A stretch of DNA of 23,670 bases from an uncultured Eubacteriales bacterium (GCA_934402395.1 CAKRTQ010000020.1:1-23670); one strand, 5' to 3'. Numbered from the stretch's first letter, positions 15,276 to 23,459 are shown. Translations and numbers: made by a program. The notes: generated by a model from the sequence alone, not told the origin.

Positions 15276-15608
15276 TTACGTGTCGTATCTGAACTTGCAG
15301 AACGGACACTCGGGACAGTCGAAATCATGCTGCTTACCGCATTGCGGACATTTCTTCTGCGGGAGCTTTTCGTCGTTGTTATCTGCCGCGAAGAATTCGA
15401 ACTTGCCGCATCCGTCACAGCTGTAAATGTCAACTTCCAGTGCTCCCGCCATCAGATTGGGAAGACCGCCGAGCAGCCAGCCCGCTTGCCCGAGCTGTAT
15501 TTTTTCCGTCCCGATGCGGTGCATTTTCTGCCCGCAGCGCAGGCAGGCCATGTTTTTTTCCATGTTCTTGGTGCCCTTTCGCGCGTTGTCGGATATTCTG
15601 TCACTCAC
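15276..15608 (-). CDS. Zinc-ribbon protein
   Basis: Read leftward from GTG 15608, which overlaps the stop of the upstream gene by eight bases (GTGAGTGA), suggesting coupled translation. ATG at 15563 or 15551 (MACLRCG) are alternative starts. The length is 110 residues or less. It has paired cysteines in order CLRC, CDGC, CPQC, C-x-x-C and CPFC, giving two or three zinc knuckles around the central QLGQAGWLLGGLPNLMAGAL segment. That segment is typical of a small Clostridia zinc-ribbon family I know only as uncharacterised. It lies third in an operon with the PII-like and DUF1538 genes, so a role in protein or nucleic-acid contacts of that system is possible but unproven. Confidence 0.75.
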   Translation of the reverse strand: MSDRISDNARKGTKNMEKNMACLRCGQKMHRIGTEKIQLGQAGWLLGGLPNLMAGALEVDIYSCDGCGKFEFFAADNNDEKLPQKKCPQCGKQHDFDCPECPFCKFRYDT

Positions 15609-16293
15609 CGGTGACGCTGTCCGAAATCAGCCGCATTCCCGCCGTTGAGGTGACGGGCAGCGAAAAGACTATGGTCTTCGCATCGGTATCCATTCCCGCC
15701 TTCGACATTATCGCCTGCATGATGTCGTTTTTCTGACCGGTCTTTACAACTATGAATATCAGCTCTTTTTCGGCTGCTATCGACACGCCGAGAAATTTCT
15801 CCGCGCGCTCGGTTCCTGTTCCCTTGGCGTGTATCACGGTCCCGCCGGACGCTTTTGCCTCGCGCGCGGCGTCCATGACCGTTTCGGTGTGTCCCTGATT
15901 TGTTATTGCCACCAAAAGCTCGTATTTTGTGTTTTTCAACTCGCTTTCCTCTCCCTTTTCAAATTTCTGTCCGTCGGTAAGAAAGAACAACTGTTTTTTT
16001 CCGCCTATGCTTGAAAGCGGAACGATAAAGGCAATGCCTATGCCGGGAATATCTATCTTCAGCTCGTTTTCAAGCCGTCTGCGCGTGCTTTTCCAGACCT
16101 CGCCGGTCACTACCGAAAAAAGCACGGTCTTCTGCGCGCGCGCAAGCCCGAAGTAGTCAAGAACTTCGTTTACGGCAGTTCCGCTGCCGAGCGCGGTAAA
16201 GGATACGCTTATTCCCTCGGATTCGTAAAGTGTGATAAAGCGGCGCGCGATATTGCGGTCCGTTATCGTTACCATAAGATAAAGATTGCTCAT
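15601..16293 (-). CDS. Double PII-like signal-transduction protein
   Basis: Read leftward from ATG 16293. The 230 residues form two tandem copies of a PII-like ferredoxin fold: residues ~4-105 (LYLMVTITDRN start, PGIGIAFIVPLSSIGG end) and ~122-220 (YELLVAITNQGHTETVMDAA, FLGVSIAAEKELIFIVV). The opening strand, the 'A..AGA.GGTVIHAKGTG' loop and the end strand 'EKELIFIVV' match PII-like proteins. The first copy lacks the Gly-rich T-loop base seen in the second (KASGGTVIHAKGTG). The canonical uridylylated Tyr of GlnB is not recognisable. PII proteins bind effectors and control membrane transporters; the DUF1538 protein just upstream is the obvious target (inference). Confidence 0.8.
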   Translation of the reverse strand: MSNLYLMVTITDRNIARRFITLYESEGISVSFTALGSGTAVNEVLDYFGLARAQKTVLFSVVTGEVWKSTRRRLENELKIDIPGIGIAFIVPLSSIGGKKQLFFLTDGQKFEKGEESELKNTKYELLVAITNQGHTETVMDAAREAKASGGTVIHAKGTGTERAEKFLGVSIAAEKELIFIVVKTGQKNDIMQAIMSKAGMDTDAKTIVFSLPVTSTAGMRLISDSVTGE

Positions 16294-16368
16294 TTTATGA
16301 TCATGACTCCATTTCTTGCGGATTCGGGGCGTGTTCTGCTGTGCATGACACGGGATATGCCCGGGGCA

Positions 16369-17901
16369 TCAAAGCTCAATGATAGCGTCATCGGGCAGCC
16401 CGGGCAGGCTTCCGACCGCCGCGCCCTCTGTGACAGCGGCGCGTTTTTTCTTGATCTGGTATGTGAGCCCGAGTATCTGGATCGTAATGAGAGGAGTCAT
16501 CGCGACCATTGCCACAACGCCGAAAGCATCCGCAACAACATTGCCGCCCACGGCAAGGCATGCGCCCTGTGCGAAAGGAAGCAGAAATGTAGCGGTCATG
16601 GGACCCGAGGCGACTCCGCCCGAGTCAAACGCGATGGCGGTGAATATGCGGGGCACACAGAAGGAAAGTCCTATTGCAATGGCATAGCCGGGAATGACGA
16701 ACCAGAGGATGGATATTCCCGTAAGCACGCGCACAAGCGCAAGTCCTATCGACGTTGCAACGCCGAGCGAGAGGCAGGCGCCCATTGCGCCGGAGGATAT
16801 CGCGCCGTCGGTGATCTCCTCGACCTGTTTGTTGAGAACGTAAACGGCAGGCTCGGCGCGGACGATAAAGTAGCCTATCAGCATACCTATGGGTATTATT
16901 ATCCAGTTGTACGGGAGCGACGCCATGGTCTTGCCGAGGTAGCTTCCGGCGGGCATAAAGCCGACGTTCGCGCCCGTGAGAAAGAGAACGAGTCCCACGT
17001 AGGTGTAAACAAGTCCGACGATTATCTTATAAAGCCCGCGGCGCGGAAGCTTTAGGGCTACTATCTGGAATATCCCGAAAAATACGATTATGGGCAGCAG
17101 CGCCATGGCTATCTCACCGAGATATGTCGGGATCGAACCGAGAAAGAGCCGTGCAAGGTCGGTTGAGGTATCGATAGGAGGGATCGCGGTGGCATCGAAT
17201 CTGCCCTCGGCGGGGAAGACCAGACCGAGAGTCATTACGGCGAGTATCGGACCTACCGAGCAGAGCGCGATAAGACCGAACGAGTCATCGCCGGCGCGGC
17301 TGTCGCTTCGGATCGACGATACGCCGACGCCCATTGCCATGATGAACGGTACCGTCATCGGTCCTGTGGTGACTCCGCCCGAGTCAAAGGCGACGGCAAG
17401 AAAGTCGCGCGGTACAAACGCCGCAAGCGCAAAGACCAGTATGTAGGATATTATCAGCATGAGTCTCAGCGAAATGCCGAAGAACATACGCAGAAGCGCG
17501 GCTACAAGGAAAAGCCCGACACCCGCCGCCACGGCGAGTATAAGCACCATGTTGGGGATCGAGGGCACCTGACCCGCGAGCACCTGAAGGTCGGGCTCGG
17601 ATATCGTTATTATAAAGCCCATCAGAAAGCCCACTGTGATAACAAGGGCAAGGCTGCGTTTTTTGGTGATGGCAGCGCCGACACGCTCGCCCATCGGGGT
17701 CATTGAAAGATCGGCTCCGAGGGTAAAAAACATTATGCCGACCACGATCATGGCGGCACCTGCGAGAAAGCTGAGAAGTATTCCCGGCTCGATAGGCGCT
17801 ACGGTAAAGCAGAGCAGCAGCACGATGCAGATTATCGGCAATACCGCAGTCAATGCCTCGTGCAGCTTTTCGGATAGTTTTTTTCGGGTGTTTTTGAGCA
17901 A
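16369..17901 (-). CDS. DUF1538 membrane protein with internal duplication
   Basis: Read leftward from TTG 17901, with AAAGGA seven bases before it. The 510-residue integral membrane protein has about a dozen hydrophobic segments. It contains two halves offset by ~250 residues: LGADLSMTPMG (61) mirrors TGANVGFMPAGS (309); SEPDLQVL (101) mirrors AEPAVYVL (349); AFDSGGVTTGPMT (171) mirrors AFDSGGVASGPMT (424). Conserved FDSGG-x-x-x-GPMT and acidic-Pro motifs inside membrane segments suggest a two-fold symmetric transport path. DUF1538 is of unknown substrate. The N-terminal ~15 residues are basic and cytoplasmic; the C-terminal tail is soluble. It is the first gene of the minus-strand operon; the PII-like gene begins 75 bases after its stop. 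Confidence 0.88.
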   Translation of the reverse strand: MLKNTRKKLSEKLHEALTAVLPIICIVLLLCFTVAPIEPGILLSFLAGAAMIVVGIMFFTLGADLSMTPMGERVGAAITKKRSLALVITVGFLMGFIITISEPDLQVLAGQVPSIPNMVLILAVAAGVGLFLVAALLRMFFGISLRLMLIISYILVFALAAFVPRDFLAVAFDSGGVTTGPMTVPFIMAMGVGVSSIRSDSRAGDDSFGLIALCSVGPILAVMTLGLVFPAEGRFDATAIPPIDTSTDLARLFLGSIPTYLGEIAMALLPIIVFFGIFQIVALKLPRRGLYKIIVGLVYTYVGLVLFLTGANVGFMPAGSYLGKTMASLPYNWIIIPIGMLIGYFIVRAEPAVYVLNKQVEEITDGAISSGAMGACLSLGVATSIGLALVRVLTGISILWFVIPGYAIAIGLSFCVPRIFTAIAFDSGGVASGPMTATFLLPFAQGACLAVGGNVVADAFGVVAMVAMTPLITIQILGLTYQIKKKRAAVTEGAAVGSLPGLPDDAIIEL

Positions 17902-18244
17902 ATGTGCGTCCTTTCCGCCCGCCTTCGTCGGCGTGACTACGAAATTTCGTAATGAAGAGACGAAAGCAGAACGGCCGGAGGATATCGTCTGTATTCCGGC
18001 AGGAATCGGCGGCTGATCCTTCGGCGTGTGCCGTAAAGTGCAACTTCATTCATATTATATATATAATTATACCATAGGCGGGAGCCCCTTATGTGTCGAT
18101 AAAGATAATAAACGGTAAACATGTTGTCTGCATCGCTTACACGGCGGAGCTTTGAAGCGGCGAGGACAATGTGAATTATTTATCAATAATGACTTAACTG
18201 TTGAAATTACATTGCCTGAGCGGTAACAAATTGCACAAAAGGCG

Positions 18245-18273
18245 TTGACAAGGGCGGGATTTTATGATAATAT
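18245..18273 (+). promoter_or_regulatory. Promoter of the redox operon
   Basis: TTGACA (18245-18250), 17-base spacer, TAATAT (18268-18273) preceded by a TG one base upstream, which fits an extended -10. The start codon lies ~135 bases downstream, leaving a long 5' leader. Confidence 0.65.
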
Positions 18274-18369
18274 AATATCTGCCGCACGGCATGAAAATGA
18301 GAGCTCTATCTCCGGAATGCCGTGTACCCGCATAAAACGAGGGTATTACGGCGTTTTTTATACTCTTTG

Positions 18370-18386
18370 CCCCGCGCTGCGCGGGG
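18370..18386 (+). promoter_or_regulatory. Leader hairpin before the redox operon ribosome site
   Basis: CCCCGCG (18370-18376) pairs with CGCGGGG (18380-18386). It ends just before the AAAGGAAAGG ribosome region, so it might influence initiation. No known riboswitch core is visible in the leader (18280-18408). Confidence 0.35.
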
Positions 18387-18408
18387 AAAGGAAAGGTACG
18401 GTAATCAT

Positions 18409-19857
18409 ATGTACGATGTTCTCGTCATCGGTTGCGGCTCAAGCGGAGCTGCCGCCGCTTATATGCTCGCGCGGTACGATCTTCGCGTCGGCATTCTCGA
18501 ACGCTCAAACGATGTGGCAAACGGCACAACAAAGGCAAACAGTGCGATCCTGCACGCGGGCTACGACCCGGCTCCCGGCTCGCTCATGGCGCGTCTGAAC
18601 CGGCGCGGAATTATGCTGGCGCGTGAGATCTGCGCCCGCCTTGACGTGGAATACCGTTCGCTCCCCTCGCTCGTCATTGCCTTTTCGGAGCATGACATGG
18701 AGGAGGTGCGCCGCCTTTATGAGCGCGGCGTCAGAAACGGTGTCGGTGTGCGCATACTCACGCGCGATGAGGTGCTTGAGGTCGAGCCTTCCGTAAACCC
18801 TGCGGTCGTGGGCGCGCTTTATTCGGACGAGTCCGCTATCGTGAATCCGTGGGAATACGCCACGGCAATGGCTGAGGTCGCAGTGCTGAACGGCGCAGAG
18901 CTTATGCTTGAGCACAGGGTCACGGGCATCGGCAAAAATCCCGACGGTACACTTACCGTACATACCGACCGCGGCGATTTTGATACGCGTTTTGTCGTGA
19001 ATGCGGCGGGCTGTTTTGCCGCGGATATCGCGCACATGGTCGGCGATGGCCGCATTACCGCCACAAACTTTGCCGGTCAGTATTTTGTGCTTGACAAGTG
19101 CGAGGGCGAAAAGGTGAATTCCGTTATTTTCCGCTGTCCGGACGAAAAGGGCTTCAAGGGTATACTTGTGGCTCCCACGGTACACGGCAATCTGCTTGTC
19201 GGTCCCGATGCCCAGCCGGTCAGCGACGGTGACGCTCTCGGCACCGACAGCGCAACGCTTTCAATGCTTCGCGGACGCGGTCTTGAGTCTGTTCCTTCAA
19301 TAAATTACCGCAATATAATACACGAGTATGCGGGCGTCCGTCCCACTACTCAGTATAAGGATTTTGTTATCGACATTTCCCCCGCCTGCCCGTCCTTTAT
19401 AAACCTCGCGGGGATATGCTCGCCCGGTCTTTCGGCTGCGGCGGCAATAGGCGAGGAGGCGGTACGCCTGCTTTCCGAGGCGGGACTGCCGCTTAAGAAA
19501 AAGCGCCGCTTTTACGATCACCGCCCGCCGGTCATCCGCTTTGCGGAGCTCAGCGAGCCCGAAAAGCGCGCCCTTACCGCGGCACGTCCCGGGTACGGGC
19601 GCATCGTATGCCGCTGTGAAACGGTGACCGAGGGCGAAATAATCGATGCGATACACCGCCCGATAGTTCCGCGTTCGATCGATGCCGTAAAGCGCCGCTG
19701 CCGCGCGGGAATGGGCAGGTGTCAGGGCGGCTTCTGTTCGCCGCGTGTGCACGCCATACTTGCGCGTGAGCTCGGCGTTGACCCTGCCGCGATCACGCTT
19801 GACGCAGGCGGGTCGTTCATACTTACCGGAAAGACAAAGGAAGGAGCGGCTGAATGA
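18409..19857 (+). CDS. FAD-dependent oxidoreductase with BFD-like [2Fe-2S] domain (GlpA/LhgO-like)
   Basis: ATG 18409 fits because the dinucleotide fold begins at once (MYDVLVIGCGSSGAAAA); upstream frame is leader. The 482 residues comprise a DAO-type FAD domain (GCGSSG at 8-13, LERSNDVANGTTKANSAILH flavin-binding turn, later NAAGCFAADIA) and a C-terminal BFD-like domain. The latter has cysteines Cys401, Cys403, Cys438 and Cys443 (CxC ... CxxxxC), which suits one [2Fe-2S] cluster. This build matches the anaerobic glycerol-3-phosphate dehydrogenase A type or L-2-hydroxyglutarate-oxidase-like enzymes of Clostridia. The two partners downstream (FAD/NAD protein, DUF1667) form the usual triad. The stop overlaps the next start (ATGATGA). 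Substrate: glycerol-3-phosphate most likely, but a hydroxyacid is possible. Confidence 0.85.
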   Translation: MYDVLVIGCGSSGAAAAYMLARYDLRVGILERSNDVANGTTKANSAILHAGYDPAPGSLMARLNRRGIMLAREICARLDVEYRSLPSLVIAFSEHDMEEVRRLYERGVRNGVGVRILTRDEVLEVEPSVNPAVVGALYSDESAIVNPWEYATAMAEVAVLNGAELMLEHRVTGIGKNPDGTLTVHTDRGDFDTRFVVNAAGCFAADIAHMVGDGRITATNFAGQYFVLDKCEGEKVNSVIFRCPDEKGFKGILVAPTVHGNLLVGPDAQPVSDGDALGTDSATLSMLRGRGLESVPSINYRNIIHEYAGVRPTTQYKDFVIDISPACPSFINLAGICSPGLSAAAAIGEEAVRLLSEAGLPLKKKRRFYDHRPPVIRFAELSEPEKRALTAARPGYGRIVCRCETVTEGEIIDAIHRPIVPRSIDAVKRRCRAGMGRCQGGFCSPRVHAILARELGVDPAAITLDAGGSFILTGKTKEGAAE

Positions 19858-21113
19858 TGAAGCATTATGATGTAATAGTTATCGGCGGCGGTCCCGGCGG
19901 ACTTGCGGCTGCATGCGCGGCTTGCGACGGCGGAGCATCCTCGGTGCTCGTTATCGAGCGCGACACCGAGGTCGGCGGTATACTCAATCAGTGCATACAC
20001 AACGGCTTCGGGCTTCACTACTTCCGCGAGGAGCTGACCGGACCCGAATATGCGGCACGCTTCCGCGACCGTCTCGGCAGCACATCCGCCGAGGTGCTTA
20101 CCGGTACGATGGTGCTTGATATAGACTGCGAGCGCCACGTGCGCTGTCTCAGTCCCGAATACGGCTATTGCGAATTTGAGGCAGGTGCGATAGTGCTTGC
20201 CATGGGCTGCCGCGAGCGTACACGCGGCGCGATCGCCATTCCCGGCGACCGTCCTGCGGGTGTTCTCACAGCCGGGACGGCGCAAAGATACGTAAATATC
20301 GAAGGCTATATGCCCGGCAAGCGGATAGTTATCCTCGGCTCGGGCGACATAGGTCTTATAATGGCGCGCCGCATGACCCTTGAGGGGGCAAAAGTCCTTG
20401 CCTGCGTTGAGCTTTGCCCGTATTCAAACGGTCTTACCCGCAACATCGTCCAGTGTCTTGAGGACTACGGCATTCCCCTTTACCTTTCCCACACCATAAC
20501 AAAGATCGTGGGTCGCGGCAGAGTGGAAAAGGTGGTCATCTCCCGCGTTGAGGGCGGAAAGCCGGTCCCCGGCAGTGAATTTGAAATAGAATGCGACACG
20601 GTGCTTCTGTCTGTCGGTCTTATACCCGAAAACGAGCTGACGCGTCAGGCTGAAATACCGATCGACCCACGCACTAACGGTCCCGCAGTCTACGAAAATA
20701 TGCAGACCATGTGCGACGGTATATTTGCCTGCGGCAATGTGGTTCATGTTCATGACCTCGTTGACTTTGTGACCGCCGAAAGCATGAAGGCGGGCGCGGC
20801 TGCTGCGGAATACGCGCTTGGCATCCGCACGGGCGGCAGGGTCATCTCCGTTGCTCCCGGCGAGGGCGTGAACTACACCGTTCCGCAAAAGCTGCATCCG
20901 GAAAACGTTTCCTCGGCGGCGGAGATATTCTTCCGAACCAACCGTCCGCGCGGCGAGTCTGTCATCGAAGTGCGTTCGGGCGACAGCGTGATCGCAAAAT
21001 TCGCCCGTGCGCGAATGGCACCCGGCGAGATGGAGAAGATATCCGTTCCGCAAAAGCTGCTTGACGGGGCAGGCGACTTGCTCACCGTTACGGTGCGCGA
21101 TGCCGGAAACTGA
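19854..21113 (+). CDS. NAD(P)/FAD-dependent oxidoreductase, partner of the GlpA-like protein
   Basis: Starts at ATG 19854 (or the next codon at 19857), overlapping the previous stop by four bases, with AAGGAGCGG at 19841-19849 as the ribosome site. The 419 residues hold an FAD Rossmann motif GGGPGG (11-16), ERDTEVGGILNQCIHNGFG (35-53), an NAD(P) motif LGSGDIG (161-167) and a final FAD-contact region GIFACGNVVHVHDLVD. This is the small pyridine-nucleotide-disulfide-like fold found in sarcosine-oxidase alpha and HcnB-type proteins, where it passes electrons between NAD(P) and the flavin/iron-sulfur partner. The redox-active CxxxxC of true disulfide reductases is missing. The C-terminal ~95 residues form a short additional beta-rich domain. 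Confidence 0.85.
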   Translation: MMKHYDVIVIGGGPGGLAAACAACDGGASSVLVIERDTEVGGILNQCIHNGFGLHYFREELTGPEYAARFRDRLGSTSAEVLTGTMVLDIDCERHVRCLSPEYGYCEFEAGAIVLAMGCRERTRGAIAIPGDRPAGVLTAGTAQRYVNIEGYMPGKRIVILGSGDIGLIMARRMTLEGAKVLACVELCPYSNGLTRNIVQCLEDYGIPLYLSHTITKIVGRGRVEKVVISRVEGGKPVPGSEFEIECDTVLLSVGLIPENELTRQAEIPIDPRTNGPAVYENMQTMCDGIFACGNVVHVHDLVDFVTAESMKAGAAAAEYALGIRTGGRVISVAPGEGVNYTVPQKLHPENVSSAAEIFFRTNRPRGESVIEVRSGDSVIAKFARARMAPGEMEKISVPQKLLDGAGDLLTVTVRDAGN

Positions 21114-21128
21114 GAGGGGGACTAATTC

Positions 21129-21485
21129 ATGAAAGAACTTATCTGTATTGTTTGTCCGCGCGGCTGCCATCTTTCGGTCGATGACGAAAACGGCTACGCC
21201 GTAAGCGGAAACCGCTGCCCGCGCGGTGCTGAGTACGGCAAGCGCGAGCTTGTCTCGCCCACGCGTGTCATAACCTCCACTGTGCGTCTTGCCGGCGCGG
21301 AATATTCCCGCTGCCCGGTCAAAACCGACGGTGCCATTCCAAAGGCGCTGATCTTCGATGCAATGGCTCTCCTCAACGGCGTTGAGCTCACCGCTCCCGT
21401 CCGCATCGGCGACGTTGTTATCCGCGATGTTCTCGGTACCGGTGTTTCCTTCATTGCCACCCGTGATTTTTTTAAGCTCGGGTGA
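21129..21485 (+). CDS. DUF1667 protein, iron-sulfur-type third subunit
   Basis: ATG 21129 follows GAGGGGG at 21113-21119; the gap to the previous stop is 15 bases. The 118-residue length is usual for DUF1667. N-terminal cysteines Cys6, Cys9, Cys13 (CIVCPRGC) and Cys30 (NRCPRG) resemble the cluster-binding start of molybdopterin-type oxidoreductases and would hold a [4Fe-4S] cluster or zinc. The second half (RCPVKTDGAIPKALIFDAM) is the conserved DUF1667 segment. Genes of this family accompany GlpA-like and FAD/NAD subunits in anaerobes; it is probably their electron-transfer or assembly partner. Confidence 0.88.
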   Translation: MKELICIVCPRGCHLSVDDENGYAVSGNRCPRGAEYGKRELVSPTRVITSTVRLAGAEYSRCPVKTDGAIPKALIFDAMALLNGVELTAPVRIGDVVIRDVLGTGVSFIATRDFFKLG

Positions 21486-21668
21486 CGTTGGTGCTGATTC
21501 TTAGCTGTATACCCCGAGAATGAAGGACATCTGATCCCGATCTTACTACATCAATATTGCTGCATCGGAATATGATGTGTTACGGAAATGAAGGATACCG
21601 GCTTCATATTTTCCTGCCGCCTGTCTGCTTTGAAAAGCGATCGTATAGCTGTACCTCGAAATATCACC

Positions 21669-21703
21669 GGGGCTGTTAAAAACACAAAGTTTTTAACAGC
21701 CCC
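21669..21703 (+). other. 14-bp hairpin related to the terminator at 15145-15185
   Basis: Arms 21669-21682 and 21690-21703 pair perfectly (GGGGCTGTTAAAAA). Only two T follow, so it is a poor terminator by itself; a second hairpin with six T follows at 21712-21735. The shared GGCTGTTAAAAA core with the other hairpin suggests a dispersed repeat family. Confidence 0.5.
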
Positions 21704-21711
21704 TTTAAAAT

Positions 21712-21735
21712 GCCGGGCGTGATACCGGCTTTTTT
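21712..21735 (+). terminator. Probable terminator of the redox operon
   Basis: GCCGG (21712-21716) pairs with CCGGC (21725-21729), followed by six T. It lies about 230 bases after the DUF1667 stop; no nearer terminator is visible. Bases 21486-21668 hold no gene I can support. Confidence 0.5.
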
Positions 21736-21838
21736 GCTGCATAAAAATTAACACGAAAAATACAATTGTGCATAATATACAATAAGAACAGACCTTTTTG
21801 TTCATTGTGACGAAAATACTCAAATAATGACAATTCTA

Positions 21839-21868
21839 TTGACAGCACGCTTGACAGTATGGTAAAAT
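21839..21868 (+). promoter_or_regulatory. Promoter upstream of the small ORF and lipoprotein pair
   Basis: TTGACA (21839-21844), 18-base spacer, TAAAAT (21863-21868). A second TTGACA at 21851-21856 lies in the spacer. The promoter serves the small ORF at 21962 and probably the lipoproteins after it. Confidence 0.6.
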
Positions 21869-21961
21869 AATGTTGCAGTCATAAATGATTTCAATATTTA
21901 TTAAATGAGTACAGGCGCGCGCTTGTGCAGCGACCGCAATTATACGGAAAGGTGGGATAAA

Positions 21962-22066
21962 ATGAAACATCGCAGCGAAACATACCGCTCGGGATGCGCA
22001 ATTCCCGGTATTTCACCGAGGCTCATCTTTCTTTTCCGGCGAGCCGAGCTTCTCGATCACATATGA
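21962..22066 (+). CDS. Candidate 34-residue small protein
   Basis: ATG 21962 follows AAAGGTGGG (21949-21957), a good ribosome site at about five bases, ~95 bases downstream of a promoter. The frame encodes a basic peptide starting MKHRSETYRSGCAI and ending RRAELLDHI, stop TGA 22064-22066. It has one Cys and a short hydrophobic centre (PRLIFLF). No homolog is known to me. It could be a leader peptide, a small regulator or chance. Confidence 0.35.
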   Translation: MKHRSETYRSGCAIPGISPRLIFLFRRAELLDHI

Positions 22067-22154
22067 TATTAATTTTGACTATGTTGATTGTGTATTTTGG
22101 GTGGGGGATCGGCAGAGAGGTAGCAACTCAAACTTATTCCAGATAAGCTATGCA

Positions 22155-22190
22155 TTCCTCCCGCGGCTGCAAAAGCAGCTGCGGGAGGAA
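22155..22190 (+). promoter_or_regulatory. 16-bp hairpin carrying a ribosome-site-like arm before the lipoprotein gene
   Basis: Arms 22155-22170 and 22175-22190 pair over 16 positions with one G-T and an AAAA loop. The 3' arm contains GGGAGGAA, which would serve the in-frame ATG 22198. No U-run follows, so a simple terminator is unlikely. It may mask that start, be a processing site, or stabilise the downstream mRNA. Confidence 0.5.
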
Positions 22191-22215
22191 AAATCAAATG
22201 AAACGGAGGCGTGTT

Positions 22216-23448
22216 ATGAAAAAACATATACATATGTATCTTGCTGTGTTTGCGATGCTTATATCCCTCCTTCTTCCGGGCTGCCGGGGAGCGGAGACGA
22301 AAGGCGACATCGGCTATCTTGCCGATGCGAAATTCGATACCGATGAATATCTGCCGGAATACGACTATGTAAGTACGAGATATTTTTTTCATAAAATGTC
22401 TCAGGTCAGGAATTCGCTTGTATATACTCCGGATGGTGTAGAAAAGGCAATGTACCTCAGATATTTCGATGCTGAAAGCGGAGAAGGCGGAATTCTTTGC
22501 AATAAGCCCGAGTGTACGCACAGCGACGGCTTATGCAACGGATACGGAGATTTTCGCTATATCAATTATTATGACGGTTCGATATGGTGGGTCGAGACAC
22601 AGCAAGGCGATTATTATCTGTGGCGAGCCGACGTATCGGGCGCGAACCGTTGCAAGGTTCTGAACCTCAAGGATTGCGAGATTCAGAGAGCATACGTTCA
22701 CCGTGGTTATCTGTATATCCTTAAGACGACGCCGCTCATGATCGATACAAAACCGATGGTCAGGACAGATCTTGTGGCATATGCTCTTGACGGTACCGGC
22801 GGGGGAGTTACGATATACAGCAATACAGATGATTCTTTTGATTCGTTGAAAGTCTGTTTTACAGGCAATCTTATTTACTATTATTTGGACTTGGGCTCAA
22901 TAAACAAGTTCAAAATATATTGCTTTGATACCAAGACCCGCACCGGAGGCATGATAACCACGATCGAAAAGAGCGATGAATGCTCGCCGAACGGAGTATA
23001 TGTAAATCACAAAAACGAGATTTATCTGTACGGCAAAGTAAACAAGGTCGCAACGGTCTGGAAATATGAGGACGGAAAGATCACGGAGCTCGTCAACTTT
23101 GGAGACCCGGACGGAAATTACGCTGTTGGATTTATGAATGATGGCGTCATAGGTGCTACGAGAATGAGCCGCGAACCAGGAGAGGATTCATGCTGGGTGA
23201 AAAAATACGACGGTACGACTGTTTATAAACTCAACATGGTGTCTGATTATGTTGATAATACTATCAAGAAAGATTACGCGGAAGCCAGGGGCGGAAGACT
23301 TTTTGCCTGCGGTGACGAGAACAGGTTCTATTTATATGGAATCGTATCCGGAACGAATGAAAAGAGTGGGATTCATTATATAGTCATGTATGAGTATGAC
23401 GGTGAAAAGATAGTGAGCAGGCTCGTGGATACCGATGCGGAAAATTAA
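22216..23448 (+). CDS. Cys-motif propeller-like lipoprotein (first copy)
   Basis: I choose ATG 22216 because CGGAGG at 22203-22208 precedes it and its opening (MKKHIHMYLAVF) matches that of the next gene (MKKYILIFLIF). ATG 22198 would add six residues. The protein has 410 residues, with lipobox LLPGC (Cys23). Residue ~100 onward carries LCNKPECTHSDGLCNGYGDF, the C-x(3)-C-x(6)-C motif common in Clostridia lipoproteins with DUF5050-like beta-propellers. Repeated strands ending in aromatic-aspartate turns (YYDGSIWWVETQQGDYYLWRAD) support a propeller. Such proteins sit on the outer face of the membrane; their ligand is unknown. The N-terminal ~30 codons after the lipobox are nearly identical in DNA to the next gene. 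Confidence 0.82.
   Translation: MKKHIHMYLAVFAMLISLLLPGCRGAETKGDIGYLADAKFDTDEYLPEYDYVSTRYFFHKMSQVRNSLVYTPDGVEKAMYLRYFDAESGEGGILCNKPECTHSDGLCNGYGDFRYINYYDGSIWWVETQQGDYYLWRADVSGANRCKVLNLKDCEIQRAYVHRGYLYILKTTPLMIDTKPMVRTDLVAYALDGTGGGVTIYSNTDDSFDSLKVCFTGNLIYYYLDLGSINKFKIYCFDTKTRTGGMITTIEKSDECSPNGVYVNHKNEIYLYGKVNKVATVWKYEDGKITELVNFGDPDGNYAVGFMNDGVIGATRMSREPGEDSCWVKKYDGTTVYKLNMVSDYVDNTIKKDYAEARGGRLFACGDENRFYLYGIVSGTNEKSGIHYIVMYEYDGEKIVSRLVDTDAEN
22276..22364 (+). repeat. 89-bp direct repeat, copy 1 of the lipoprotein N-terminal block
   Basis: These 89 bases recur without a mismatch at 23504-23592 (offset 1228). They cover the lipobox end and the first ~28 mature residues. Flanking coding DNA diverges quickly on both sides. 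Confidence 0.85.
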
Positions 23449-23459
23449 GGATAACGACA

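Noticed and set aside
16297..17055. Plus-strand frame opposite the DUF1538 gene
   Set aside because: The minus-strand protein has two matching membrane-protein halves; the plus-strand product is hydrophilic shadow sequence.
18061..18099. Promoter for the DUF1538 operon (TATAAT at 18066-18071 read leftward)
   Set aside because: The only -35-like box, TCGACA at 18094-18099, is 22 bases away; the region is plausible as a promoter but not supportable as drawn.
21551..21823. Minus-strand frame of 90 codons
   Set aside because: No ribosome site or promoter; it runs through two hairpins in an intergenic stretch.
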